NCBI GenBank assembly: GCA_039000515.1
Contig: JBCFYV010000100.1
Location: forward strand, 26,594,818 to 26,658,817
Direction of reading: 5' to 3'
DNA length: 64,000 nt
Source: Timema cristinae
Lineage: Eukaryota > Arthropoda > Insecta > Phasmatodea > Timematidae
Below the pieces are notes generated by a model. It worked only from the letters and a program-made list of their open reading frames with translations. It had not been told where the DNA came from and did no database searches. Both the position numbers and the translations under genes were made by a program. Positions within the stretch are counted from its first letter, which is position 1. Every line of letters begins with the position of its first letter. Shown here piece after piece: positions 47,092-59,094 of this stretch.

Positions 47092-47470
47092 TGTATCGCC
47101 CGCTTCACACCATTATCACTACCCCCACCCCATCCCTTCCACTGCGCCGCATGACGACCCTCTCCCCCATCAACAGCAAATCCACACACTGCTTCGTTAC
47201 CCCCACCACGCGTTACCCCCTCCCTTGTTCCATCCTTTCCCCGCCATGTACTCATCCAACTTACCATTTCCCCTGACGTGGACAAAAGACCACCGCACCT
47301 GCTGCTTCTGGCGGCCTGTCTCGAAAGCAACTGTGTGTATGAATCAAGGTCCTTACAGAGTTTTAGGGTCGAAAATAATGTCGAACACTGCGAGCGCAAG
47401 GAAAAACACTCCGGACAGAAACTTTGAAGCCGTTACGTTACGCCTTCGAGATTTAACTTCTGAACATAGA
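47092..47470 (-). promoter_or_regulatory. GC-rich segment with a strong donor; possible 5' leader exon/promoter
   Basis: The minus strand ends GCGATACA|GTAAGTTC at 47092, a near-consensus 5' splice site, after about 370 bp of GC-rich DNA open on both strands (up to 112 codons). The predicted peptides look like low-complexity shadow translation. A leader exon here joined to the acceptor at 44991-44992 would give a coherent 5' end for the transcript containing the 44847-44938 exon. This is inference from splice signals and composition. Confidence 0.4.
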
Positions 47471-47867
47471 TCAGTTGGCGGCACAAACCAGATCTACAAA
47501 AGTACTGATTCACTATTAAAAAAAGTCGCTAAGGAGGGAGTGGTAGTATCGACAAATGTGTGAATTTCAAATATTTTTGAGGGCTACTTTTGACACCTTA
47601 AGAGATTTGTTCCCAATACCTACGCGCCCAAAGATCTTTTACACAGAGATGTTTCGGCGAATTCATATAAAGTATTAATGTTGTGCTTGTGAATGAAAAG
47701 TATTTTGTGATGTTTGGTAAATATATAAAAATTATGGCAAATGATGGAACCATTATTGTGGAACTAATAATAATGTCGTTTAGGTGCTACATCAACCTGT
47801 AACACAGTTTGAGTAAAGATTGGCGGGTGCTAAGGTAGCCTACATGGGACGTCCGAATGTACTAATC

Positions 47868-48108
47868 CCACATCGTTTTCGTGACTCTTTCCGTGTCCTG
47901 ATTAGATGAGGGGACGATGATAGTGAATATCACGGTGTGGAGCCAATTAAAACCTTCATTCAACTTTAGACTAATTAACCAAACTCCGTGAACACGAGAA
48001 TTATTCCCTTTTTGAGAAAAATCCCTCGGTAGCAGACGGGAATCGAACCTGGGACATCTAGGACGGTATCTGACCACTATACTACTATACAGAAACGTGG
48101 CTGTGTTA
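47868..48108 (-). mobile_element. SINE4: tRNA-Asp-like SINE
   Basis: Minus strand reads TATAGTAGTATAGTGGTCAG then ATACCGTCC, and GGTTCGATTCCCGTCTGCTA. This resembles a tRNA-Asp/Gly body with A and B boxes in place. The anticodon arm is degenerate (CGTCCTAGATGTC) and the acceptor stem does not pair, so it is a SINE or tRNA pseudogene. About 170 bp of unrelated body follows. Confidence 0.65.
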
Positions 48109-48320
48109 TAAAAATATGTAGTGTGGAAACCAGGAGTTCGCGAGACTTTAAAAAATTATTTTAAGATATATTTCCGAGCGATAACAAAAATGATTTGGTT
48201 GAATGGCACGAATGTACTTGAGATATTTCAGGTTTGTGTCACATTCAGGTGTCGACTACAGCTCTTGGTGGTTGAATGTATAACTAACGTATTGGTTTTT
48301 CCGTCTGCTACAAACCAGTT

Positions 48321-48552
48321 ACAGTAGTCCCATGACTTCTTTGGTGCTGATGACAGCTCCACACAGCTGACGGCTTTGAAAAGCTACCAGACCAAATTAT
48401 GTATCCCTACGCCGAACCATATGATCTGCAAAAACATATGTTTAGCAGCTGTCACTTCTGATAGTCCAAATTTAGGTATATACCTAAATGTTGACTGTCA
48501 TAAGTCAGCCGTGAGCTGTCAGTCAGCACCAAAGAAGCCATGGGGCTACTGT
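48321..48552. mobile_element. MITE-like element with about 50 bp terminal inverted repeats
   Basis: The left arm ACAGTAGTCCCATGACTTCT then TTGGTGCTGATGACAGCTCC, and the right arm read inward ACAGTAGCCCCATGGCTTCT then TTGGTGCTGACTGACAGCTC, are about 90% identical over 50 bp and enclose about 125 bp. A related single arm is at 20731-20780. No flanking duplication was identified and there is no coding content. Confidence 0.8.
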
Positions 48553-48599
48553 ATGTTGATGCTTCAATATTATAATTAAATACATTAAGAATACATCCC

Positions 48600-50350
48600 C
48601 CACCCTTAGGATTAATTGTAAGAAATTTTACAAAAAAATTCTAATTGCCATTAATGATTAGTATTTAGTATTTGCTAATAAATGTTACCCCCACTCCCTC
48701 TTATTCGCCCCCAAACACACTGTGTGATGACTTTATGTAAGTGACGTATAAGAAAAATATTAAGTATGCTGTACTCGAATTGTTGCAGGGTTAATTGGCT
48801 GTGGGGGGGGGGGGGGGGGTTCCATGGATTCTCCCTTAGGAAATATCTCAACATGGGTGCCTCTAGAACAGTGGCTCACAAACATGTATTGCCTCCCCTT
48901 AGCCCCATGCTATCTTGGGAAATTTGAGCCCCCTTCCACTCTCTTTTTCATCCTATCCAAATCTTTATTGGAATATCCACCTTTACAACAGTCTGGATAC
49001 TCAAGACTTAATAAAATGACACCCAAACTATAAATAAAACACTCAAAGACGTGAACTCGCTTATTCTCAATAGAATATAAACACAACATAGTGCAAACCA
49101 TCACAATAGCCATATAAGTTATTCTGGAGTTTAGAGGGACTAACGTCATAAAGCACATTTATGGCTATATAAGAGAGATTAGCATAGTTGGACAGGGGAC
49201 TAAATGTCAGACTCGTCTTGACTAAATTTCCGATGACAAGGGGTTGGTGGATCTAATAATACATGTCAGGTGGTTTCTCCTAAATGATTTATCACTCTCC
49301 CGGCAAGCAAACAGGGTACATTTTCTCTCAATTCTACATTTCTAGTCCCTACTTAATTGGCATGATGCAAGTGAATACGTTTAGCTCATACGGGTAGTAA
49401 TATAATCGGAGAAGAAATTTTAAAATAAAGTGGTACATTCCGTTTACCCTGAAAGATAGCAAGCCGTCTTTCTTTGACGGATTACAGTAGGTGGCTTTAT
49501 CTTATAATCTATACTATAGCTTTCAACCTTACGAGGTGAACGTGTAAGATACGTGTAACAAGCTACCTTCAGCTCTTGTGAGGATGGAGGGGGTGTGGGG
49601 GGATAATAGAGATTGGCCAAATCACGTGCATTAAGTGTTCCTAATTCAGCGCTAACAAAGATGTTTAAAATTAAATTTAAATAACAGTTTAAGACTAAGT
49701 TAAAAACCGGTGTTGTTCTTAATATAATGTTACCACCATTTTTTACTTTCTCTCGACACCTCAAAGAGAAGTATCGTGATTGCCAAAAAATATAGATGGT
49801 CAACTACCAGGGGCGAATTCAGGAGTTGTGCGATATGGACGCGATCTGATTGTTGGTGTGTTGTGTGTGTGTGTTATAAGTTTAGCTCTAAGGATTTTAA
49901 AAGTTTATTTCCATTTTCGGCAAATAGTTTAATAGTTAAATCTCACTAAGAAGATACTGATTACTCGTCAATTTTTTTTAATATGCATACAAGTTAGTAT
50001 GGGTACGCCTCTCTTGTGGGATTCTTTGATGTATATTGATATGAAATCAAAAGTACTCGACCTTCGATAATATAACATACAAAGTAATTATATACTTAAA
50101 AGTTAAAATACGGTTAAAACTCGAACAAGACTTCATAATGGAGATAAAAACCACTGAGCGCTGTTTACTATATTTAAACCAGTCCTGCCTCACCCTCTGT
50201 TTGGCCTAAAAACCTAATAGGTAGGCCTACATGATGATGTATGTTCCTAAAATATTGTATGACATCGTTTAACAATTGTTACAAATACTTGATCAATTTA
50301 ATGTGATTTTTAGCCAAATAGTTTGTAAAGGCCCATATAAATAATGATTG
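48600..50350. other. AT-rich DNA with SINE2 remnant and homopolymer
   Basis: A G17 tract lies at 48803-48819. At 49205-49410 a degenerate plus-orientation SINE2-like body is visible (GGTGGTTTCTCCTAAATGAT, CACTCTCCCGGCAAGCAAAC, CATACGGGTAGTAAT). A 119-codon minus frame at 49444-49803 has no recognisable domain. Confidence 0.45.
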
Positions 50351-50354
50351 AAAT

Positions 50355-50640
50355 CTTAGAGGTATTGGGGTAAAGTGCTCGCCTCAAGACCCGATGTCCG
50401 AGGGTTCAAACCCAGTCGAGGTCAACGAATTTTTCTCCGAGTGATAAAAAAAATCGTAGCACAACTTCCTTCGAAAGGAGAAAAGCCATCGATTTCGTGA
50501 CGATTGTGGCATGTAAAAGAACCCTGGAAGGTATGTGAAAAATACATTCCCCGGCAAAATTGGTAGGTATTTCGCTCTCGCTCACATAAATTCTAGTTGG
50601 CTGATATAATCAAATAGTCGATTCAGAAAGCGAACATTAA
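50355..50640 (+). mobile_element. SINE3 copy
   Basis: Head TATTGGGGTAAAGTGCTCGC and GGGTTCAAACCCAG, then TCGTAGCACAACTTCCTTCG, GACGATTGTGGCATGTAAAA and GAACCCTGGAAGGTATGTGA, parallel to 38860-39125 and extending about 60 bp further (TTTCGCTCTCGCTCACATAA). Confidence 0.85.
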
Positions 50641-50649
50641 ATACCGCCA

Positions 50650-52430
50650 ATAAATTATGATCGTTAATCATCTTGTTTCCTCACAGTGGTTGTATGAACA
50701 TGTTTTCCGTGAAGAGGAAGTGAAAGTTTCGTAACCCTTCATACACTGGCTAAGATCATTAGGGGAGGGGACCCTCTTGTTGGTAAGTAATCTAGCAGCG
50801 GGTCCTAAAATTCATAAGCATGTAGGTGAGAGATTTTGGGAGAAGAATTACTCAAGACATAATAATATTGATTTTCAAAGTAATAATTTAATCCACATGA
50901 ATATGTGTAGAACTAGAATACACCATTAGGCTCTAGGCGCTCCCCACCTACATCGGAAAGTGTTTATCTCCGTGTCAAGGATGATGAGCAAAGGTTATGT
51001 CCAAATTCCCCACACCCCTGCCTGGTCGAAACCATCAATCACACGAAGAAGACAGGTGGCGCCAGTGGCCCATCAACACAACACTGATACGGCGACATTT
51101 CATAACGCAACAAAGATACAAACCCCTCCCCCCCCCCCCTTGCCGCTCTCATCAATGCAAGCACATGACTCAACTAACTCAGTGTTGCAAACTGTACGAT
51201 CTGGACACTACTATTGATATCGTTTCACCACCTGGCCCTGCTATAATGTTACACACTTTATTAACTTTTTATTAGAATCGCTGGGTCTATCAATATGTCA
51301 GAAAGTAGTATCCTACCTGTCAAAATACAATTCATTTCACGTCCATGTACTATCGCTATAGACTATAGATTTGGCAACACTGAACTAACTTCTAGAGCGG
51401 TGGTGTTAAACCTGGGATATGCGAAGACATTTCGGATGGAGTGATAAAGCCATTTTCAAAAATGTGTTAACCCAAACTGTAATGTGAACGCTACTTACAA
51501 ACTCTAGATTTTTCTGGACTAATGAGAACACCAATACGTAAATAAGTAAATATGGTTTTGTTGGTGTATACAATGAGAAAGGAAATGTGTTGGGAAAACT
51601 TTCGAAATTTTTATTTTAGTAAAGTGTTGTTTCAGAATGATATAGTTTAATCAAAGCCAGTGTCGGACGCAAAGGTGTGAATTCCATGCCCAAGTTTAAA
51701 ATACGAGTTGGACAGTTCAATATTTCCATCTGGTTGATAAACATTGCTGTATTGTGTCAGTAAATATTTTATTTTAGACCTTGTTATCCCTGCCAACATG
51801 TGTCTAGTTAGTATACACATTTTTTAAATACGCACCAATTCAACAAACCTTTTTGAACAATCTTATGTGCTCGACAATTACAAAAAATGAGAACATTGTT
51901 TTTTAAGTGGAATTACCTTTAGTTTTTAATGTGTCTTCTTAAAAACAAGTTTTAGTAAACACATGTCATAGATTTTCCTCGCTTGATCCCAATGGATATT
52001 TATTTTAGAGCCGGCTTAGTGCCGCGGGATATTGTTCTGCTTTAACTCCATTTATTTGATAGTTAAATATCCATGACTGCATGAATTATTTGTTTTATAT
52101 TGACTAATTTAACCTTTTAAAATTAACGGACTTGTAAAAATTAAGTACCAGAAGTGTACAAAGATTGGGTGACATCGCAAACCTAGTTCTTGTAAAATCT
52201 AGAGGGTAGGAATGAAGTTATCTCATATGAATGAACAAAAGTAAACTTAACCGAAATTATTTTTAAACAAAATCGATTCTCTGTATTCCCCCAATTACAG
52301 AATGGTGCCGGTCCACAGGCCAGAAGTTACAACTTATAATGGTGAGATTAGAGGTTCAGATGGTGTCTACAATTATCATTGTAGCTGCAAGTGAGATGAT
52401 AAGTTCTAATCAGGTACTATTGTTTTTAAG
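50650..52430. other. AT-rich DNA without recognised gene
   Basis: A C12 tract is at 51128-51139. Two overlapping plus frames (85 and 92 codons, 50960-51275) have no domain. TCTAGAGCGGTGGTGTTAAA at 51391 resembles a hAT end, but no partner was found. Confidence 0.4.
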
Positions 52431-52439
52431 GTGGGAATG

Positions 52440-52745
52440 TAGGGGACGCGAGAAAAGATAGGTGTCTTTGCAGGGTTTTTTTTTATAGCAAAATCTCTTT
52501 TTGTCAAAAGAAATCAAATCTTTCTCGATGAGAAACAGTTCACTTTTATTCACACGGTGACCTCAAAAGGTTGTGTTGAATATCAGTCAAGGGTGTCCTG
52601 GAATTTAGTGACAACTTTTTTCTCTTCATTTAAAAAGGTAATCTTATACCGCTATGCTCATGACAGATATTCAACAACTGTTGATTCACCAGGGGAAACA
52701 CTTATCGCGTCCTTTACCACCCCATTTAAACTTGGTTAGGTAAGT
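52440..52745 (+). repeat. Interspersed repeat, longest copy of the 39.5/34.9 kb family
   Basis: The part 52556-52700 matches 39541-39665 (GGTGACCTC, TTAGTGACAACTTTTTTCTC, CCGCTATGCTCATGACAGAT, TCAACAACTGTTGATTCACC). The part 52440-52545 resembles 34848-34925. Non-coding; class unknown. Confidence 0.65.
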
Positions 52746-52749
52746 TAAT

Positions 52750-54600
52750 ATCAAGTACTATATTGTTAGCGCCTAGACATTTAATTAGTTCATATTATGA
52801 TCATTGTTAGCGCCTCACGATTAATTCATATTGTAGTGTTAAAATATTAGCACCTATTCTTTATCGTGCAAATTTTGTTTGTGTGACAGAATTTGTATGC
52901 ACAAAGATTACACATTTAATATTCATTAGTTTATTATTATTATTGTGTTTAAAAACATGACTCTTTCTTGGTGATTAGTGACAGGTAAAATGAAACGTAG
53001 GCCTGTAATGATTAAGTTGTGAAAACATGGTGTACATGTAACATTCCTGACTGAGCCCACAGTCAAATCAAAATCCGGAGGTGAGTTACGGGTAAAAGCA
53101 GCGCGCGCGCTGTTGCCACATTTCCTCCCAGTCCAAGACGCAAAGCATTTCTGTTTCCTATGCAGTCAAGCTTCGAGTTTATTATTTTTTAATTTTTTTT
53201 TGTTAGAGTGGTATTTGGAACGAGCCTTTCTAGGGCACACATATTATAATTGTACAATATTTTCAAACAAAATTAACCAGAGACGGAACGGCCAATACTT
53301 TAGTCCAATCTTCATAGTATATCTATAAAAGTGATTGCATATAATTTCCCGTATTTATACTTAAGCTATGTGTTTAGTAACTGTCACTCTTGATCGAATT
53401 ATCGATACCTATAACATAACACTAATAATTTATTAAAATGTTATAAATTTGTTTGAAAAAACTTTATTTTTCATAAAAGACCCTTCCCGAGACAAACTCA
53501 TATTTAGCGGTCAATAAGTGAATAAAAGGATATATATGATATTTTAGTTAGCAACTCAGAATCGAACTAGATTCCTTCTGACATGTGGTCAACAAAGTCT
53601 GAGGTTTTCCTGTGACATGGAGGTCTAGATTCTATTCCTGAGGGGATGTGCAGGTGTTTTTCCTAAATGTCTCCCCCTTTTTCTCGCCGAGTTAATGCGG
53701 ATACATTTCCAGGACAGTATCTATCAATTTTGTTACGAAAACTCATGTCAAATGCGAGATACCACTCACGTTTAATGGGTGTACATTAATAGAGCCACAG
53801 CTAGTCAAATTTTCTCCATAATATAAAAAGAACCCACAAGAAAATGGGATATAGTATTTGTAATAATAAGGGCCCGGATTTTGATGACCTATCTTTTTAT
53901 TGGTACGTCATATACAATGTTTATAAGTAAATAAACTGTTTATGATCCTCTAGTTGTAGATATGATTATTTTAAAGGGTCATTTTTCGATAGGAATAGGA
54001 TTTTTTTTAAAGTTATTTTTAGGTATTTTTGAGCCGTTTTAGGCATTTGTGTTGACTTAGTATCTCTTTGTTCGTATTTTAAGTTGGTTTTTATGAAAAT
54101 TTGATGTATTTTTTGTGAATTTTTAGGTCATTTTATAGGTAATCCAAATCAGGGCCTGGTAATAACCAAATTTAGTGATCAAAACATTTGTGGGAGAACC
54201 TCATGTCAACTCGTTAATTCAAAACCTATGTGCGATTAGCTCTTAAAGAGATGGGGTGTTTGAGTGTAGGTTACAACGTGGTCGATTGTCGATCGGATTA
54301 GGTCGTGTTTGGGGAAAGTCGAGTCTAGCGTAGTTGTAGCCTTACCTGGTATCAACCCAAGAACCATCAAAGGTTTTAGGCAACTAATGGAAAACATCCA
54401 AAGTCTCTTCAATCTGCGGTGTGTTAGCTTTACCACCCTTAAAGGAACGTTACTAAAAATTAAAGGCCACACATGTCTAGAGTGTTCGTTAAGTTAAGCT
54501 AGCCTACTTTTTTACATTTAAAACACCTCTAATAAAAATTCGTTATCTAGCAAGCGTTGCGGTGTTTTTTCATTAGTAGATTTGATACAAGTTCATTAGT
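52750..54600. other. AT-rich DNA; weak SINE remnant
   Basis: At 53600-53720 CATGGAGGTCTAGATTCTAT, GTGTTTTTCCTAAATGTCTC and GTTAATGCGGATACA suggest a heavily mutated SINE2-type copy. Nothing else is assignable. Confidence 0.35.
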
Positions 54601-54704
54601 GATTTATTTTAATAAGTAGGTTTGTTAGAGTAGATTAAAAGAAATGAACGCGCATCGGCGTGGGAAGGAGATGGGCAGTCAAAAATGATCAATCATAATT
54701 TGTA

Positions 54705-54870
54705 GAATACCAGACCCAGTGCACTCGGACTGATAAAAAATCTGTAGCACAACTTCCTTTGGAGAGGAAGTCGTCGGTCTCATGTCAGTTGTGGCATGTA
54801 AGAGAACCCTGTAAGGTATGTGAAAATACCTTTCCGGCAAAATTGGTTGGCCTTTTCGCACTCACTCATA
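54705..54870 (+). mobile_element. SINE3 copy, 5'-truncated
   Basis: Starts near GTGCACTCGGACTGATAAAA and retains CTGTAGCACAACTTCCTTTG, CAGTTGTGGCATGTAAGAGA, CCTGTAAGGTATGTGAAAAT and TTTTCGCACTCACTCATAAA. A SINE2-like remnant in minus orientation (ATGAACGCGCATCGGCGTGG) lies just before it. Confidence 0.8.
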
Positions 54871-55354
54871 AAGATTCAGATGGAAGGCAACGGGGAAATC
54901 CCGCGCTTTAACTCCCCTAGTACATGAAATTGCTATCAGATGGTGCAGGCAGCACTAACCAGCCTAAGGGGAGTGCATTCCCAGCTCAGATTGGATAGAA
55001 ATTACATCAAAACAACCTTCGTGTTGCTGACTTAAGGATAAAAAATAGCAGCAGTGTATCGGAAGTGCATACACAATATTTGATTGGGTGAGGTGGAAAT
55101 GAAGACATCCCTGACCATGAAAAAAAGAGTAGTTTATGAAGAGCGCAATGCCGTAGAAACCCGGAGCGATAGAGTATTTCCTGCCCTCGGAGATTTAATG
55201 CCGGCCGACACGAACGTCGGGGTAGGGAAGGTTACTTACTACTACTTTCCAAAACCGTTATTCAAATGTAAAGGAAATTCCCTCCAAGAAACTTCGGCAC
55301 GAAAGAGAAAGCGGATAGGGTCGGGGAGCAAGGTTCTTTCACGAAACGTTCCTT

Positions 55355-55590
55355 CATGCTAATGGCCCCAACTAAAAGTCCCAATGCTATCCGTCATGCT
55401 ATTGGCCACAACCAAAAGTGACCATGCTATCCGTCATGCTATGTCAACAATCCATGCTATCCCATTCTAACACACCAAAAGTGACCATGCTATCCGTCAT
55501 GCTATTGGCCACAACCAAAAGTCCCAATGCTATCCGCCATTCTATTAACCACAACCAAAAGTTACCATGCTATCCGTCATCCGTCCCAGA
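55355..55590. repeat. Minisatellite, units of about 40-43 bp
   Basis: Five to six diverged units built from CATGCTATCCGTCATGCTAT, TGGCCACAACCAAAAGTGAC and variants (TCCCAATGCTATCCGCCATT). Open frames across it reflect the repeat, not a gene. Confidence 0.85.
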
Positions 55591-55599
55591 GACTATGAT

Positions 55600-57640
55600 G
55601 GCCACTCGACTATTCGAGCCTAGTCCGATAACTTCCCTTGAAATCAGTAATCGCTGGAATATACATGGACATCTAAAGAATCCATGAAATTGCAGCGTTT
55701 AGACTTTATAGACCGCGACATAACCCAGTTTACCACAATATTTCTAGAAGGGCCCTTATCTGACAGTTATAAAAGTTAGGTACTAGATCTATTTCCGCGT
55801 ATTCACGCAACAAGTCATGTCTGCAGCTGTCAATGTTGATATATATTATTAATACCTACACATTTACGCCTGTAAACTGGACTGTTCCGGCTCGAGCGCG
55901 CTCCAGTCTGGTCATCGCTCATTACAACCAATGCGTTGTATTTTATATTTTAGTCGCTCGTCCATCTGGCCGTACCCTAATGTGCATAGCTCAATAAACC
56001 AAACAAACCTTGAGGGAAAATTAAGACTTAGGCCTAACATTTATATATGGCTGTAAAATTTAACCGTTTGACGCAGCTATTGTAGTTATCAAATGGATTA
56101 TAGCTAAATTGACTTGTATATGCTTAAAATGAGGTAGTGGAGAAATTATATACTATGCAAGCAAAATACCTTCAAAAGCATTTTAAAGAACTTGTACTAA
56201 AGGAGTTGAAAAAATACGCGCGAAATTCAAGTTTAGTTTCGCCAAATAATAATAAGTTAATTTGGTTTTCAAAGTGGCCAGCCCTGCAAGTATTTATTAT
56301 CGTATTTCTTCGCTTCTAACACGCACTTTTTTCTCAATTTAACCTCTTTAGAGCCGGAGTGCGTCCTTTTCTACCAACGCCCTCGATGGCTCAGAAGATA
56401 ATATAATATACTATGAGATACTAAATATAAAGCCGGTTCATTAGAATCATGATAGTGATTGAAAAGAGTGATGAATAACATACCTACTGATAAATAAAGG
56501 TAGCCCTATTGTTAGTAAATTGAATTCTGTAATAAGAATATTTCTTTGTATAGGCTATTTTAGCCTTTTATTTTTTTTTTTCTTAAAATCAAAGCTTTTT
56601 TCTGTAAATTTTACTAAAAATATAAGGTGCGTCTTAAATTAGGAGTTACACAACTGAAATGAAATATATGTGAAATTTTTAATTAATAAAAAATTAGGTT
56701 TTGTGTTACCATAAACATTAACAATAAAACTTAAATTAAGAAAGATTCTGACCTCCCCTTCCCAAGAAAACTAAAGAAAATACTGACCGTAGACCCCCCT
56801 ACCTCACCCCCCCCCCCCCCCACACACACAATTTAAGGATGGCCCCTTGTATGATCCATGTGCGTGAGTGGAATCGTCCACCTTGGGTATTCCCTGAACG
56901 TCCACTGTATTCCAGATCCTGAGCATTCCAATCTGTGAGTACACACTCGAAGAACTTATTGACTAATGAGACAGAAGAAATGGGGCGTAACTCGGACGGG
57001 TATTAAGACGCGGTGAAATGTACCCTGTTGCAAAATGTACCTACAAGCGTTGTGGGTTTGTAATGAGAGGTTCTACATTAGTAAACAAGAGCACGTCATT
57101 TTAAGAAAGGTATTTGACTCCACATAAGATTCCTCAATCTTACACTTGAGCTACCACTCCTAAATGTTATTAATTTCGCTGCAATCACTCACTCATCTTT
57201 TGTTATTTCAACTTTTTAATGGAATGTCAGTCCTTGGGGTTTCCTCTGTAAGAACCAAAATTTGGTTGAAACGCGTCGATTAGATCAAAGATAACAATGG
57301 GTGGGGGTGAAAACCAAATGTTTAAGATGTATTCCTTATGGCAAAGATACACGTCTACGTCCTTAATAATGACCATTAGAGTATTGTGTGTATATTACTA
57401 AATAAGCTAAGGTGTATTCGTTGGAGGCCAGTGGTTTGACCCCTAGTCCACGGAGGCAGCTTGCTTCTCTCTTCTTTCCACAGTCACAACGAACGAATCT
57501 TTTTTTTACATCAGTAACTGAGAATGCACTAGACATTTTTATTTGTTTGTTTCAAAGAAACCAGTGGGTGTTCTAAAACCTTTCTGGCACCCCATCAACG
57601 ACACCTCGTGCTCACTCGGTTTGTGAGCCAATACTTCTTA
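55600..57640. other. Mostly AT-rich DNA; small CpG-rich spot
   Basis: GGCTCGAGCGCGCTCCAG near 55889 with CCAAT at 55926 is GC-rich over about 80 bp. A C15 tract with a following CA repeat is at 56807-56830. No gene recognised. Confidence 0.4.
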
Positions 57641-57837
57641 GACGTTCAACAGCCGCCATTTTGGTTCTTGCATCGCCACTCAAAGTGAGCACTGCTGGGA
57701 AAACTATAGAAAGGCTATTACCCTCCCTCCCCGACCCAAGGTAGGAGTGCAAGTAGGTGAAAGCTAGCAAAGGTTATCAGTTCAACTCTCGTGAAGCGAT
57801 TTTACGACAACCAATTTGCTTTTTATTATTTCTTACC

Positions 57838-58083
57838 CACTTTGGTGTGCGCATGGTCCGAGGCATCACTCGAGCAATCTACTACACTGCCGATGACAGA
57901 GAGATCGGGGTTCGAATCCCGGTCAGGTGTACTGAGGGTGGTTTTTTCTTAATGCTCTTCCACTTTCCATTCATGCCAATGAATAGACTTCCTCTAAATT
58001 CAACACTCCTCATCCCTAGCTCATGAGTGTAATTAATAGATATGCGTACAACCTTTTCAGGTAATAAGACGCGGTGCTAAATT
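57838..58083 (+). mobile_element. SINE2-related copy with a different tRNA head
   Basis: The B box GGGGTTCGAATCCCGGTCAG at 57908, then GAGGGTGGTTTTTTCTTAAT, a diverged body, and GTAATAAGACGCGGTGCTAA at the 3' end. The tail matches SINE1/SINE2, while the head (GGTCCGAGGCATCACTCGAG) differs from both. Confidence 0.8.
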
Positions 58084-58160
58084 ATTTATTTCTTGTAGCG
58101 TTTTTACAATGAAGTACGTGCTCATGAAAATTACTGTGTTTTTTTTAAAGAGGCGTTTAT

Positions 58161-58425
58161 GGTGACCTGGCGGTCTAGGGGTAAGGTGTCAGACTTCTAT
58201 GCTGGCGGCCGGGGTTCAATCCTCGGTCCCGGCACAGATTTATCTAATTGCCAAACCCTTCCTTCACCTCTGACAAGACTTCTTGTGAATGTGGGGAATG
58301 CCAGGCCTCCACCGTGGTTCGGATTCCACGTTAAACTGTAGGTCCTTCATTTCATCTCACAATCACCCTACCATTACACATTAGCGTAAGTGCGTATAAC
58401 CCGAACGGGTAGTAAGACGCGGTGC

Positions 58426-58460
<35 letters not shown>
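58161..58460 (+). mobile_element. SINE1 reference copy: full length, 12 bp or longer target-site duplication
   Basis: This is the best-preserved copy. Head: GGTGACCTGGCGGTCTAGGG GTAAGG carries a tRNA A box and GGGGTTCAATCCTCGG a B box (RNA polymerase III promoter). Body: ACAGATTTATC, CCTTCACCTCTGACAAGAC, GAATGCCAGGCCTCCACC and CATTACACATTAGCG. The 3' end CCCGAACGGGTAGTAAGACG plus CGGTGCTAA is followed by about 11 TAA units. AGAGGCGTTTAT flanks it on both sides (58149-58160 and 58461-58472), and the match may extend three bases further. Two subtypes exist in the window: GATGTCTTGTC with GGCCGCCAGC, and GTTGTGATTAATAC with GGACCCCAGC. The 60-codon frames that recur in the copies come from the SINE. 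Confidence 0.97.
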
Positions 58461-58461
<1 letters not shown>

Positions 58462-58479
58462 GAGGCGTTTATGGTTCGC

Positions 58480-59090
58480 TTAAAGATGTTTCACAAACGT
58501 GAGCTTCTAAAAGGCTACCTTCTTATCATAAGTTAAAATGGCGAAACAGGCTAGGTGAAAATAAGGCGGTTGATGACTTCATACAAAACGTCTTCGGTTG
58601 TGTTAATGCGCACGTGTTTACAAAGTAAAGACATTTTATTTATAACAAATATTTTGCATGAATGTTTCTTAAGAAATAAAGAACATTTACAAGCGTTAAT
58701 ACAATAATTTTTAATGTTTATTTTATGAATTATAATGACTATTTTTGCCATAGCCGCGAAACTAAAAATCAGTTTTATTTATATTTTGTTCTTTCAATTA
58801 GTTTGAAAAAGGCAACTATACAGTAATCCTTAGGGAAGTATTACTATAAGAGTTTATTGACACATTTTATTGATATGTTGTGTTACTAAGAAAACGATAA
58901 TTATTTCCGAATAGGTTGATGTTATTGACTTTCAGTCAATGTTTGCAATGTTTCTAACTACCACCTCTCCTATTGTAGATGGGGTATATTATTTTCCAGA
59001 TGTTCCTATTTTTTCAGGTATTCCCTGTGTGTGAATTGACGAGTAGGTAAGTATGTTCAATGGCGATGTTACTAGCTACTAGTTAGTTTT
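58480..59090. other. AT-rich DNA, nothing assignable
   Basis: No gene, SINE or TIR element recognised. Confidence 0.4.
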
Positions 59091-59094
59091 ATGC

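Noticed and set aside
47990..48108. tRNA-Asp-like sequence
   Set aside because: A and B boxes are present, but the acceptor stem does not pair and the anticodon arm is degenerate; it continues into a SINE body.
49444..49803. 119-codon minus-strand frame
   Set aside because: No recognisable domain, low-complexity composition and no splice or start support.
58159..58341. Recurring peptide of about 60 residues ([16 protein letters not shown] type) at 7.7, 9.7, 27.9, 37.1 and 58.2 kb
   Set aside because: All copies are translations of the SINE1 head and body in one frame; they are not conserved genes.
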